This document shows, piece after piece, positions 49,457 through 57,135 of a stretch of DNA of 64,000 bases (within the stretch, counting starts at the first letter, position 1; every line of letters begins with the position of its first letter). Below the pieces are notes generated by a model. The model did no database searches, was not told the DNA's origin, and was given only the letters and a program-made list of their open reading frames with translations. Origin of the DNA: an uncultured Eubacteriales bacterium (GTDB taxonomy: Bacteria > Bacillota > Clostridia > Christensenellales > Aristaeellaceae); NCBI GenBank assembly GCA_902795275.1, contig CADBKQ010000004.1:62001-126000 (forward strand), in the 5' to 3' direction. Made by a program: the position numbers and the translations under genes.

Positions 49457-50431
49457 TCAGAACAGGAATTGGAACGCGGTGAAGCCCACGTACATGCACA
49501 GGAGCAGCACGCCCTGCCAGCGGTTCAGCTTGCCCCGCAACACGGCGGGCAGGCACAGAATGAGCATCACGGCAAACATCACGGGCAGGTCGACGACCAG
49601 CGAGGCGTTCATGCCCGCGATGGTCTTTTCCACGGGAATGGAGAAGGGGGAAATGGTAATGGCCGTGCCGCTGACCAGCACGATGTTGAACAGGTTTGCG
49701 CCGATCACGTTGCCCAGGCTTAGGGCGCTGTGGCCCTTGATGAGGGAGGTCACGGCGGTGACCAGCTCGGGCAGCGACGTGCCGAGCGCCACCATGGTCA
49801 GGCCGATGACAGAGGAGGGCACGCCCAGGGCTTCGGCGATCAGGGTGCCGTTGTCCACCAGCAGCCGCGCGCCGACGGCAATCGCCGCGGCCCCGGCCAC
49901 CAGGGCCAGCAGCTCCTGCCACAGCTGGGTTTCCTTGGGCTTTTCTTCGTCTTCGGTCTCAGGCTCGGCGTCCTCGGGGTGCTTCTTCATGTGCAGCACG
50001 GTCACCACCATGTACAGCGCAAAGCCGCACAGCAGCGCGATGCCCTGCCAGCGCTCAAAGGTGCCGGTGGTGTAGGCGATCAGGGAATATGCGACCGCCG
50101 CGATAAAGAAAGCAATGACCGGCAGCCGCAGGCTCTTTTTATTCACCAAGCCGGGCCGGATGGCCACTGTCAGGGCAGCGATGAGGCTGGTGTTGCAGAT
50201 GACGGAGCCGATGGCGTTGCCGTAGGAAATGCCGCTGTTGTGCTGGAGCGCGGCCTGGGCGGACACCATCACCTCCGGCAGCGTGGTGCCGATGGACACC
50301 ACCGTTGCGCCGATGAGCAGCTCCGGCAGATGGAAGCGGTGGGCGATGCCCGTGGCCCCGTCCACGAACCAGTCGCCGCCCTTGATCAGCAGCGCAAACC
50401 CCAGCAGAAACAGCAGTACAGGTACAAGCAT
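49457..50431 (-). CDS. CaCA-family calcium/sodium antiporter (YrbG-like)
   Basis: 324 residues, start ATG 50431 with AAAGGAG 10 nt upstream. About ten membrane helices arranged as two homologous halves, each with the alpha-repeat ion-binding signature: IGATVVSIGTTLPEVMVSAQ in the first half and GLTMVALGTSLPELVTAVTS in the second (both with the essential Glu), followed by GNAIGSVICNTSL and GNVIGANLFNIV. The two halves are joined by a short acidic cytosolic loop (HPEDAEPETEDEEKPKE), which is typical. It exchanges Ca2+ for Na+ or H+ across the membrane. No functional link to the flanking sugar genes is apparent. Confidence 0.93.
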   Translation of the reverse strand: MLVPVLLFLLGFALLIKGGDWFVDGATGIAHRFHLPELLIGATVVSIGTTLPEVMVSAQAALQHNSGISYGNAIGSVICNTSLIAALTVAIRPGLVNKKSLRLPVIAFFIAAVAYSLIAYTTGTFERWQGIALLCGFALYMVVTVLHMKKHPEDAEPETEDEEKPKETQLWQELLALVAGAAAIAVGARLLVDNGTLIAEALGVPSSVIGLTMVALGTSLPELVTAVTSLIKGHSALSLGNVIGANLFNIVLVSGTAITISPFSIPVEKTIAGMNASLVVDLPVMFAVMLILCLPAVLRGKLNRWQGVLLLCMYVGFTAFQFLF

Positions 50432-50576
50432 GATAAAGATGCTCCTTTCCCATTCACAGGAATGCTTCATTCTTTTTCACGAGGGAAATGATACCATGCC
50501 CCGCCCGCGCCGTCAAGTCCGCCTTACCCATTTGTCATATTTCGCGTCTGAAACGACGGCCTTTTTGAAGAATACA

Positions 50577-50605
50577 CAAAAACGGGGGCGGATCATCCAC
50601 CCCCG
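50577..50605 (-). terminator. Terminator of the fucose-isomerase-like gene
   Basis: Minus strand: GGGGG-t-GGAT-g-ATCC-g-CCCCC stem then GTTTTTG, 16 nt after the stop at 50621. Confidence 0.85.
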
Positions 50606-50620
50606 CGTGGATACTGATGA

Positions 50621-52099
50621 TTACGCCCAGGGATTCTCGGTGGGATAGGGCAGGCACTTGGGCTGGTTCCAGGCGATGTCCTTGACGCCCAGGAACTTGA
50701 ACACCTCGAACAGAGCCTTGCCGAAGTGACCGAAGGCCACCGCGCCATGGTGCGGATAGCGCTTCTGGATCAGCACGTGGCGGTAGAAGCGGCCCATTTC
50801 CTTGATGGCGAACACGCCGATGCCGCCGAAGGAGGTGGTGGCCACGGGCAGCACTTCGCCCTCAGCGATGTAGGAGCGCAGGTCGCCGTTGCTGTCGCAC
50901 TGGAGGCGGTAGAAGGTGATTTCGCCGGGCGCGATGTCGCCCTCGAGCGTGCCGCGGGTGAAGTCCGGGTCGCTGTCGGCGGGCTCCAGCAGGCGGTGCT
51001 GGATCAGCTGGTATTTCACAGCGCGGTCAGCGCACATCTTGCAGGAGGGGGTGTTGCCGCAGTGGAAGCCCATGAAGGTGTCGGTGAGGGCATAGTCGAA
51101 CTTGCCCTTGATCTGGCTCTCCCACATGGAGGCGGGCACGGAGTTGTTGATGTCCAGCAGGGTGACGGCGTCGGCGGACACGCACGCGCCGATGTATTCG
51201 CTCAGCGCGCCGTAGATGTCCACTTCGCAGGCCACCGGGATGCCCCGGGAAGCCAGGCGGCTGTTCACGTAGCAGGGCTCAAAGCCGAACTGCTCGGGGA
51301 AGGCGGGCCAGCACTTGTCGGCGAACGCAACGTACTTGCGCGCGCCCTTGTGCTGCTCGGCCCAATCCAGCAGGGTCAGTTCAAACTGGGCCATACGCTC
51401 CAGCATGTCGGGGAAGTACTTGCCTTCGCCCATTTCCTTGGCCATGTCTTCGCACACTTCGGGGATGCGCTTGTCGCCCGCGTGGGCCTTGTAGGAAACC
51501 AGCAGGTCCAGCTCGCTGTTTTCTTCGATTTCGATGCCCAGCTCATACAGGCCCTTGATGGGGGCGTTGCAGGCGAAGAAGTCCTGGGGACGGGGGCCGA
51601 AGGTGATGATCTTGAGGTTCTGCACGCCGATGATGGCGCGGGCCACGGGCACGAAGTCCGCGATCATCTTGGCGATGTCGTCCGCGGTGCCCACGGGATA
51701 CTCGGGAATGTAGCCCTTCAGGTGGCGCATGCCCAGGTTGTAGGAGCAGTTCAGCATACCGCAGTAGGCGTCGCCGCGGCCGTTGATCAGGTCGCCGTCG
51801 CCTTCGGCAGCCGCCACGAACATGCAGGGGCCGTCAAAGTTCTTGGCAATCAGGGTTTCGGGGGTCTCGGGGCCGAAGTTGCCCAGGAACACCACCAGCG
51901 CGTTGCATTCCGCGGCCTTCACGTCGGCGACGGCTTTGAGCATGTCGGCTTCGTTTTCCACGGTCACGGGGCACTCGTACAGCTCGCCCTTGTAGGCTTT
52001 CTTGATGGCTTCGCGGCGGGCGATGGACAAGCCGATGGGGAAGCAGTCACGGGATACGGCGACGATACCGAGCTTGACTTCGGGGATGTTGCAGGCCAT
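50621..52099 (-). CDS. L-fucose/L-arabinose isomerase-family protein
   Basis: 492 residues, start ATG 52099 with GGAGG 8 nt upstream. It shows the two-domain ketol-isomerase pattern of the FucI/AraA superfamily: KLGIVAVSRDCFPIGLSIARR at the start, ALVVFLGNFGPETPETLIAK, ITFGPRPQDFFACNAPIKGL, then CWPAFPEQFGFEPCYVNSRLASRGIPVACEVDIYGALSEY (active-site Glu) and the C-terminal HHGAVAFGHFGKALFEV. Probably converts an aldose to a ketose; the substrate cannot be fixed, since close relatives are annotated for L-fucose, D-arabinose or L-arabinose. It is the last gene of a minus-strand set with DUF4867 and xylulokinase. Confidence 0.88.
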   Translation of the reverse strand: MACNIPEVKLGIVAVSRDCFPIGLSIARREAIKKAYKGELYECPVTVENEADMLKAVADVKAAECNALVVFLGNFGPETPETLIAKNFDGPCMFVAAAEGDGDLINGRGDAYCGMLNCSYNLGMRHLKGYIPEYPVGTADDIAKMIADFVPVARAIIGVQNLKIITFGPRPQDFFACNAPIKGLYELGIEIEENSELDLLVSYKAHAGDKRIPEVCEDMAKEMGEGKYFPDMLERMAQFELTLLDWAEQHKGARKYVAFADKCWPAFPEQFGFEPCYVNSRLASRGIPVACEVDIYGALSEYIGACVSADAVTLLDINNSVPASMWESQIKGKFDYALTDTFMGFHCGNTPSCKMCADRAVKYQLIQHRLLEPADSDPDFTRGTLEGDIAPGEITFYRLQCDSNGDLRSYIAEGEVLPVATTSFGGIGVFAIKEMGRFYRHVLIQKRYPHHGAVAFGHFGKALFEVFKFLGVKDIAWNQPKCLPYPTENPWA

Positions 52100-52152
52100 A
52101 GTAATCTCCTCCATTTTCGTAAAATGTTTTGTATTTGCTCAATCGAGAGAGA

Positions 52153-52266
52153 GTTCTAAGTTCCAAGTTCTAAGTTCTAAAATATTTTGATATGCAAAAC
52201 CTTCCAATCAAGAAGCTATCATGAAATCTTCATGTGCTTAGAACTAAGAACTTAGAACTTAGAACT
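52153..52266. repeat. Heptamer-repeat hairpin (GTTCTAA type)
   Basis: GTTCTAA-GTTCCAA-GTTCTAA-GTTCTAA (52153-52180) faces TTAGAAC-TAAGAAC-TTAGAAC-TTAGAAC (52238-52266) in inverted orientation, within the spacer between the DUF4867 and isomerase genes. Confidence 0.85.
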
Positions 52267-52297
52267 GAATCACACCCGATTGAATCATTCCTATGAT

Positions 52298-52945
52298 TTA
52301 GCAGGAAGCCGGCAGGTCGGCGGCGATGTCGAGGTTCACGCCTTTGAGGCCCACGTAAGCGCCGTCGGCGGCTTCGCTGGATTCGGGATGGGCCAGCAGC
52401 CACTTGTTCCGCGCCCAGAGGGATTTGTCCAGGGTGTTCTTGCCGGTGCCGGGGCGGTAGTCGGTGTTGGTGTTCAGGGGCAGGCCCACCAGCACCCGGA
52501 AGCCCTTGGCGGGGTCAGCGTGGCAGGGAGCATAGTGCAGCGTGTTGGCGTACACTTCCACCATCACGCCCTTGGGAACGAAGAACGCCTTGGCCTTGGC
52601 GGTGTCCAGCACGTCGTCCACGATGTCGTCCATCTTCGCCAGGAGCAGGATGAAGTCCTCAGTGCCCAGGTTGAATTCGCTGTCCCGGTGATATTCCAGG
52701 CAGTTGAGCTTTGTGTTGTGGCCGTTGCAGCAGCCCAGTTGGAAGGGCATGCCGCCAAACAGCGCTTCGCCCACCGCTTCGGCGTTGTCCGCCGCGTGCA
52801 GCGTGTCCACCTTCGGGAAGTATACCACGCCGTCGGGGCAGGGGGTGGTTTCTTCCAGGGCTTTCAGGATGCCCTTCACGTCATAGCCTTCCACGATGCG
52901 GCCATAGGGAGCGAAGCTGGGGTCGGATACAGGAACGATTTTCAT
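52298..52945 (-). CDS. DUF4867 (cupin-like) protein of a pentose gene set
   Basis: 215 residues, start ATG 52945 with GGAGG upstream. The sequence is cupin-like: strands with GKALFEN-type turns are replaced here by CCNGHNTKLNCLEYHRDSEFNLGTEDFILLLAKMDD, with HNTKLNCLEYH resembling a metal-binding cupin box, and later FFVPKGVMVEVYANTLHYAPCH. DUF4867 genes accompany FucI-like isomerases and FGGY kinases in gut Firmicutes, as here. An epimerase or isomerase role toward a pentose or deoxyhexose, or a mutarotase-like role, is a hypothesis only. It is flanked on both sides by heptamer-repeat hairpins. Confidence 0.85.
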   Translation of the reverse strand: MKIVPVSDPSFAPYGRIVEGYDVKGILKALEETTPCPDGVVYFPKVDTLHAADNAEAVGEALFGGMPFQLGCCNGHNTKLNCLEYHRDSEFNLGTEDFILLLAKMDDIVDDVLDTAKAKAFFVPKGVMVEVYANTLHYAPCHADPAKGFRVLVGLPLNTNTDYRPGTGKNTLDKSLWARNKWLLAHPESSEAADGAYVGLKGVNLDIAADLPASC

Positions 52946-52967
52946 GGATATTACCTCCATCGTTTCA

Positions 52968-53092
52968 AGGTAGGAGGTTGGAAGTAGGAGGTAGGAGGTT
53001 TTATCATGCTTTGCTTTTTATCCTTAGCCATGACTTACGAAACAGCTTTTAGCTATATGAACCTCCTACCTCCTACTTCCAACCTCCTACCT
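52968..53092. repeat. Heptamer-repeat hairpin with perfect 33-bp arms (AGGTAGG type)
   Basis: The left arm at 52968-53000 (AGGTAGG-AGGTTGG-AAGTAGG-AGG...) is the exact inverse complement of the right arm at 53060-53092. The 59-nt loop contains no gene. It lies between xylB and DUF4867. Confidence 0.92.
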
Positions 53093-53099
53093 GTTTTTA

Positions 53100-54632
53100 T
53101 TACAGGTTCGCCAGCGTATGGAACTCATCCTTCAGGTCCAGATAAATCTTCTGGTACAGGTCGAAGTAGGGCTCGTAGGCCGCATGGCGCTGGGCGTCGG
53201 GCAGGAGGGGTTCGCTCTCCTTGAGCAGTTCCGCGCAGGCGGAGGGCACGTCCTTATAGATGCCCGCGCCGACGCCCGCCAGGATGGCAGCGCCCAGGGC
53301 GGGGCCTTCGGTGTTCTGCAAAGTGCTGACGGGCATATTGTACATATCCGCCATCATCTGCCGCCAGAAGGGGGATTTCGCGCCGCCGCCGCACGCCAGC
53401 ATGGCGTTAGGGGCCACGTGCATCCCGCGCAGCACGTTCAGGTTATGCCACTGGGAGTACATCACGCCCTCCATCACGGCCCGCACAATGTCCTTTTTGG
53501 TGTGCATGGCGGAGAGGCCGAACAGCACGCCGCGGCTTTCGGGGTCGAGGATGGGGGAACGCTCGCCCATCAGGTAGGGCAGGTAAATCAGCCGGTTCGC
53601 GCCGATGGGACTGCGGGCGGCTTCCTGGTTCATGAGCACGTAGGAGTCGGTGCCCATTTCCTTAGCGACCTCGATTTCCGCCTGGAAGAACTGGTCGCGG
53701 CACCACTTGAGGCTGAGGCCTGCGGCCAGGCCCACGCCCATGACCACATACGCTCCCGGCACGGCGGCGCAGAAGGTATGCACCCGGCCCGCGGGGTCGA
53801 TCTGGACGGAATCGGAATGGGCGAAGATCACGCCGCTGGTGCCGATGGTGGTGAAGGCCTTGCCCTCGCGCACCACGCCGGTGCCGATGGCGGCGGCCAT
53901 GTTATCGCCCGCGCCCGCGGCGACGGGCATGCCAACGGGCAGGCCGGTCAGCTTCGACGCTTCCTCGGTGATGCGGCCCGCCACTTCGCAGCTCTCCACC
54001 AGAGGCGGCAGCATGTCCATGGGGATGCCGGTCTTTTCACAGATTTCCTTGCTCCAGCAGCGGTGCGGCACGTCCAGCAGGTTGGTGCCGGAAGCGTCGC
54101 TGATATCCATATGGTATTCGCCGGTGAGCTTTAAACGCACATAATCCTTGGGCAGCTGGATGTGCCGGGCCTTGGCCCAGACGTCCGGCAGGTGCTCCCG
54201 CACCCACAGCACCTTGCCCGCGGTGAAGCCGGTCAGCGCGGGGTTGGCGGCGATCTGGATCAGCCGTTCGCGTCCGCCCACCAGGCGGGTAAACTCGTCG
54301 CAGCTTTCGATGGTGCGGTTGTCGCACCAGATGATGGAGCGGCCCAGGGCGCTGCCGTTGTCGTCGGTCAGCACCAGGCCGTGCATCTGGCCGGACAGGG
54401 AAAGGCCCGCGATGTCTTTGGGGTTCACGCCGCTTTTGGCAATGACCGCCTGAATGGTGTGCAGCGCCGCCTGCCACCAGTCCTCCGGCTCCTGCTCCGC
54501 CCAGCCGTTCTGGGGCTGGTAAAGCGGATACTCCTCCAGCGCGGACGCGATCTCTTTGCCGTGAATGTCAAACAGCACGGTTTTGGTTCCCGAAGTGCCC
54601 AAGTCTACGCCAATCAGATATTGCAAATTCAT
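53100..54632 (-). CDS. xylB: Xylulokinase (FGGY family)
   Basis: 510 residues. FGGY kinase landmarks: IGVDLGTSGTKTVLFDIHG at the N-terminus (phosphate 1), GLSLSGQMHGLVLTDDNG with the XylB-specific Q-M-H-G, IIWCDNRT, KLTGLPVGMPVAAGAGDNMAAAIG and, near the C-terminus, LACGGGAKSPFWRQMMADM. These favour xylulokinase over glycerol, ribulo- or fuculokinase. It likely phosphorylates the ketose produced by the FucI-like isomerase (D-xylulose or a related ketopentose). It has its own promoter, reading away from the AraM-like gene. Confidence 0.93.
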   Translation of the reverse strand: MNLQYLIGVDLGTSGTKTVLFDIHGKEIASALEEYPLYQPQNGWAEQEPEDWWQAALHTIQAVIAKSGVNPKDIAGLSLSGQMHGLVLTDDNGSALGRSIIWCDNRTIESCDEFTRLVGGRERLIQIAANPALTGFTAGKVLWVREHLPDVWAKARHIQLPKDYVRLKLTGEYHMDISDASGTNLLDVPHRCWSKEICEKTGIPMDMLPPLVESCEVAGRITEEASKLTGLPVGMPVAAGAGDNMAAAIGTGVVREGKAFTTIGTSGVIFAHSDSVQIDPAGRVHTFCAAVPGAYVVMGVGLAAGLSLKWCRDQFFQAEIEVAKEMGTDSYVLMNQEAARSPIGANRLIYLPYLMGERSPILDPESRGVLFGLSAMHTKKDIVRAVMEGVMYSQWHNLNVLRGMHVAPNAMLACGGGAKSPFWRQMMADMYNMPVSTLQNTEGPALGAAILAGVGAGIYKDVPSACAELLKESEPLLPDAQRHAAYEPYFDLYQKIYLDLKDEFHTLANL

Positions 54633-54673
54633 CCTTCTCCCTTCGTAAAAAATATGGGGAACGATTTGCTTCT

Positions 54674-54702
54674 ATTGTAGACGAAAAACACAAAAAATGC
54701 AA
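54674..54702 (-). promoter_or_regulatory. xylB promoter
   Basis: Minus strand: TTGCAT (54702-54697), 17-nt spacer, TACAAT (54679-54674), about 40 nt before the start. Confidence 0.8.
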
Positions 54703-54763
54703 GGAATTTACATAACATTTTCTGCGTTCTTTCTTACAAAATTTGCGCTCCCGGGATTTTCGC

Positions 54764-54791
54764 TTGACGGCGGATGGGAACATGATATAAT
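54764..54791 (+). promoter_or_regulatory. Promoter of the AraM-like gene
   Basis: TTGACG (54764-54769), 16-nt spacer, TATAAT (54786-54791). It is back-to-back with the xylB promoter. The region up to 54989 is otherwise occupied by a heptamer-repeat element. Confidence 0.85.
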
Positions 54792-54815
54792 TTTCTTGTC
54801 GGAATCTTATTGAAA

Positions 54816-54959
54816 GGACACTTTAAGTTATAAAAAGGGATTAGGGATTAGGGAATAGGGATTAGGAAGAAAGTGTGCAACACGATTGGAAACCAACGAA
54901 ATAGCAAAACAAAAATGACTAATCCCTATTCCCTAATCCCTCCGTTACTTAAAGTGCCC
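54816..54959. repeat. Heptamer-repeat hairpin with 15-bp terminal inverted repeats
   Basis: Arms of GGGATTA/GGGAATA units at 54836-54866 and the inverse at 54919-54941. Outside them, GGACACTTTAAGTTA (54816-54830) and TTACTTAAAGTGCCC (54945-54959) form a second, outer inverted repeat (13 of 15). The whole element lies in the 5' leader of the AraM-like gene, downstream of its promoter. Confidence 0.82.
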
Positions 54960-54989
54960 ATAAAAACCCAAGGAAAGGAAGAAACCGCC

Positions 54990-56357
54990 ATGCCTGCTTT
55001 TCATCAAATGACATTGACTGAACTGGTTCGCCCGGAGGGGTTTGACTGCGCCTGCGGCAAGCATCACGCCTGCCCCATGGATTATTTGAAAATCGGCCCG
55101 GGGGCTATCCTCGAAACCGCTGCCATGGTAAAAGCCATGGGCTGTGAAAAACCCTTTGTGGTCTGCGACCAAAACACCTATGAAGCCGCCGGGAAGCGGG
55201 TGGACGCGCTGCTGACGGAGGCGGGCATCCCCCACGAACTGTACATCATCCCCTGCGCCGGACAGAAGATCGCCCCGGCGGAGTGGGAGGTGGGCAGCGT
55301 GATCATGCACTACGACCCTTCCTGCGACCTGATTCTGGGCGTGGGCAGCGGCGTGGTGAACGACATTTGCAAGGTGGTCGGCAACGCGCTGGGTAAAAAG
55401 AGCGCCATTATCGGCACCGCGCCTTCCATGGACGGGTTCGCCTCCAACTCCTCCGCCATGGAAATCAACCATGTGAAAATGACCCTGTTCAACCGCGCGC
55501 CCCGGGGCATCCTGCTGGACACCGATATTCTGGCGAAAGCCCCCATGCGGATGCTGTGGGCGGGCCTGGGCGACATGGCGGCCAAGTACATCGCCCTGTG
55601 CGAGTGGCGCATGAGCAACATCGTCACCGGCGAATACTACTGCGAGGACGTGGCGGCGCTCATGCGGGCGGCGCTGAAAAAGGTGGTGGACGCGGCGGCG
55701 GGCATTCCCGACCGCGACCCGCAGGCCATTCAGGCCATCGCCGAAGGGCTGATCATTTCCGGCATTGCCATGGCCTACGCGGAGATTTCCCGGCCCGCCT
55801 CCGGCACCGAGCATTATTTCTCCCATATGTGGGAGATGATGGCGCTGGAACGGAACCAGCCCTACGATCTGCATGGCATCCAGGTGGGCATCGGCACGGT
55901 GCTGATGATGAAGCTGTATCGGAAGTTCCGGGAAATCAAGCCGAGCCGTCAGCAGGCCGAAGCCTACTGGGCCGCCATGACCCCCGAGAAGTGGGAAGCG
56001 CAGATTCGCCGCATCTTCGGCAAGACCGCGCCGGAGATCATCGAGATGGAGCGGAAGGGCAAAAAGAACGATCCTGCCGCGCATGAAGAACGCCTGAACC
56101 GCATCATCGACCACTGGGATGGCATCCTGGCCGCGGTGAACGAGGAGCTGCCCGACGAAGGAAAGCTCCGGGCCCTGCTGGAAAACACCGGCATGCCCGT
56201 GAAGCCTTCCCAGATCGGCATTGACCTGGACGATACCGTGAACGCCTTCGTCGGCGCCCGGGACGCCCGGATGAAATACATGTCCTGCTCCGTCCTCTGG
56301 GATTTGGGCCTGACCGATGAGTTTGCGGATTATCTGCGGCAAGTGGCGGAAGAATAA
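54990..56357 (+). CDS. sn-Glycerol-1-phosphate dehydrogenase (AraM/EgsA family)
   Basis: 455 residues from ATG 54990 (AAGGAAAGG upstream). Iron-containing alcohol dehydrogenase fold of the G1PDH type: LILGVGSGVVNDICKVVGN (nucleotide site), IIGTAPSMDGFASNSSAM and the metal-binding His in HYFSHMWEMM plus LHGIQVGIGTVLMMKL. It reduces DHAP to sn-glycerol 1-phosphate. In Bacillus the homologue AraM lies in the arabinose operon, matching the pentose genes next door here. The leader contains a heptamer-repeat element and the 3' flank a palindromic repeat. Its physiological product use (lipid or teichoic acid) is unknown. Confidence 0.93.
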   Translation: MPAFHQMTLTELVRPEGFDCACGKHHACPMDYLKIGPGAILETAAMVKAMGCEKPFVVCDQNTYEAAGKRVDALLTEAGIPHELYIIPCAGQKIAPAEWEVGSVIMHYDPSCDLILGVGSGVVNDICKVVGNALGKKSAIIGTAPSMDGFASNSSAMEINHVKMTLFNRAPRGILLDTDILAKAPMRMLWAGLGDMAAKYIALCEWRMSNIVTGEYYCEDVAALMRAALKKVVDAAAGIPDRDPQAIQAIAEGLIISGIAMAYAEISRPASGTEHYFSHMWEMMALERNQPYDLHGIQVGIGTVLMMKLYRKFREIKPSRQQAEAYWAAMTPEKWEAQIRRIFGKTAPEIIEMERKGKKNDPAAHEERLNRIIDHWDGILAAVNEELPDEGKLRALLENTGMPVKPSQIGIDLDDTVNAFVGARDARMKYMSCSVLWDLGLTDEFADYLRQVAEE

Positions 56358-56362
56358 CGAAA

Positions 56363-56437
56363 ATGTGGGGGAAACCGCTCTTTGGAGGCCAAAGAGCGGT
56401 TTCCCCCACACCCCTTTCCGAGAAAGCCATAAGGGGA
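56363..56437. repeat. Palindromic intergenic element, copy 2
   Basis: GTGGGGGAAACCGCTCTTTGG / CCAAAGAGCGGTTTCCCCCAC hairpin with the CCCCTTTCCGAGAAAG flank, the inverse orientation of copy 1 at 47422. It follows the AraM-like stop by 5 nt and probably also ends its transcript. Confidence 0.85.
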
Positions 56438-56448
56438 ACGATCTATAA

Positions 56449-57135
56449 ATGACAAGCGAAATGAAGATCATAGCGCATATTTACAATGATTATGAAACCA
56501 AATTCGGCGTTCCCCGGCAGAGCGGGCTGGTGACGGCGGCGCTGTCCCGCATCGTGTTTGCGCCGGAATACCGCAACCCGGACGCCCTGCGGGGGCTGGA
56601 GGACTTTTCCCATCTGTGGCTGATCTGGGAATTTTCCGAAGCCAAGCGGGAGAATTGGTCGCCTACGGTGCGTCCGCCGCGCCTGGGCGGCAACACCCGC
56701 ATGGGCGTGTTTGCCACGCGCTCGCCCTTCCGGCCCAATCCCGTGGGGCTGAGCTGCGTGAAGATCGAACGCATCGAACCGCAAACCGCCGACGGCCCGG
56801 TGATCGTCGTGTCCGGGGCCGACCTGATGAACGGCACGCCCATCTATGACATCAAGCCCTACCTGCCTTACGCTGACTGCCATCCCGAAGCGAAGGGCGG
56901 CTTTGCCGAGGCGGTGCGGGGTAAATATGTAAAGGTGGACTGCCCGCCCGAACTGCTGGCCCAAATCCCCGAACCCCACCGCGCCGCCGTGCTGGATATT
57001 CTGGCCCAGGATCCCCGGCCTTCCTACCAGCACGACCCGGAACGGGTGTACGGCATGGCCTACGCGGGCATGGACATTCGTTTTCGCGTGGACGGGGAGC
57101 GGCTGACCGTGACGGAAATCAAGCGCGGGGATTGA
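56449..57135 (+). CDS. trmO: tRNA (N6-threonylcarbamoyladenosine37-N6)-methyltransferase TrmO
   Basis: 228 residues. N6-methylates t6A37 of tRNA using SAM. The beta-barrel TsaA/TrmO domain shows FGVPRQSGLVTAALSRIVF, LEDFSHLWLIWEFSE, RPPRLGGNTRMGVFATRSPFRPNPVGLS (the family hallmark) and GADLMNGTPIYDIKPYLPYAD. The C-terminal ~60 residues form the usual extension with YQHDPERVYGMAY. An in-frame ATG at 56461 is possible, but the SD (AAGGGG) fits 56449. It converges with the flippase gene, overlapping its 3' end by 17 nt. Confidence 0.94.
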   Translation: MTSEMKIIAHIYNDYETKFGVPRQSGLVTAALSRIVFAPEYRNPDALRGLEDFSHLWLIWEFSEAKRENWSPTVRPPRLGGNTRMGVFATRSPFRPNPVGLSCVKIERIEPQTADGPVIVVSGADLMNGTPIYDIKPYLPYADCHPEAKGGFAEAVRGKYVKVDCPPELLAQIPEPHRAAVLDILAQDPRPSYQHDPERVYGMAYAGMDIRFRVDGERLTVTEIKRGD

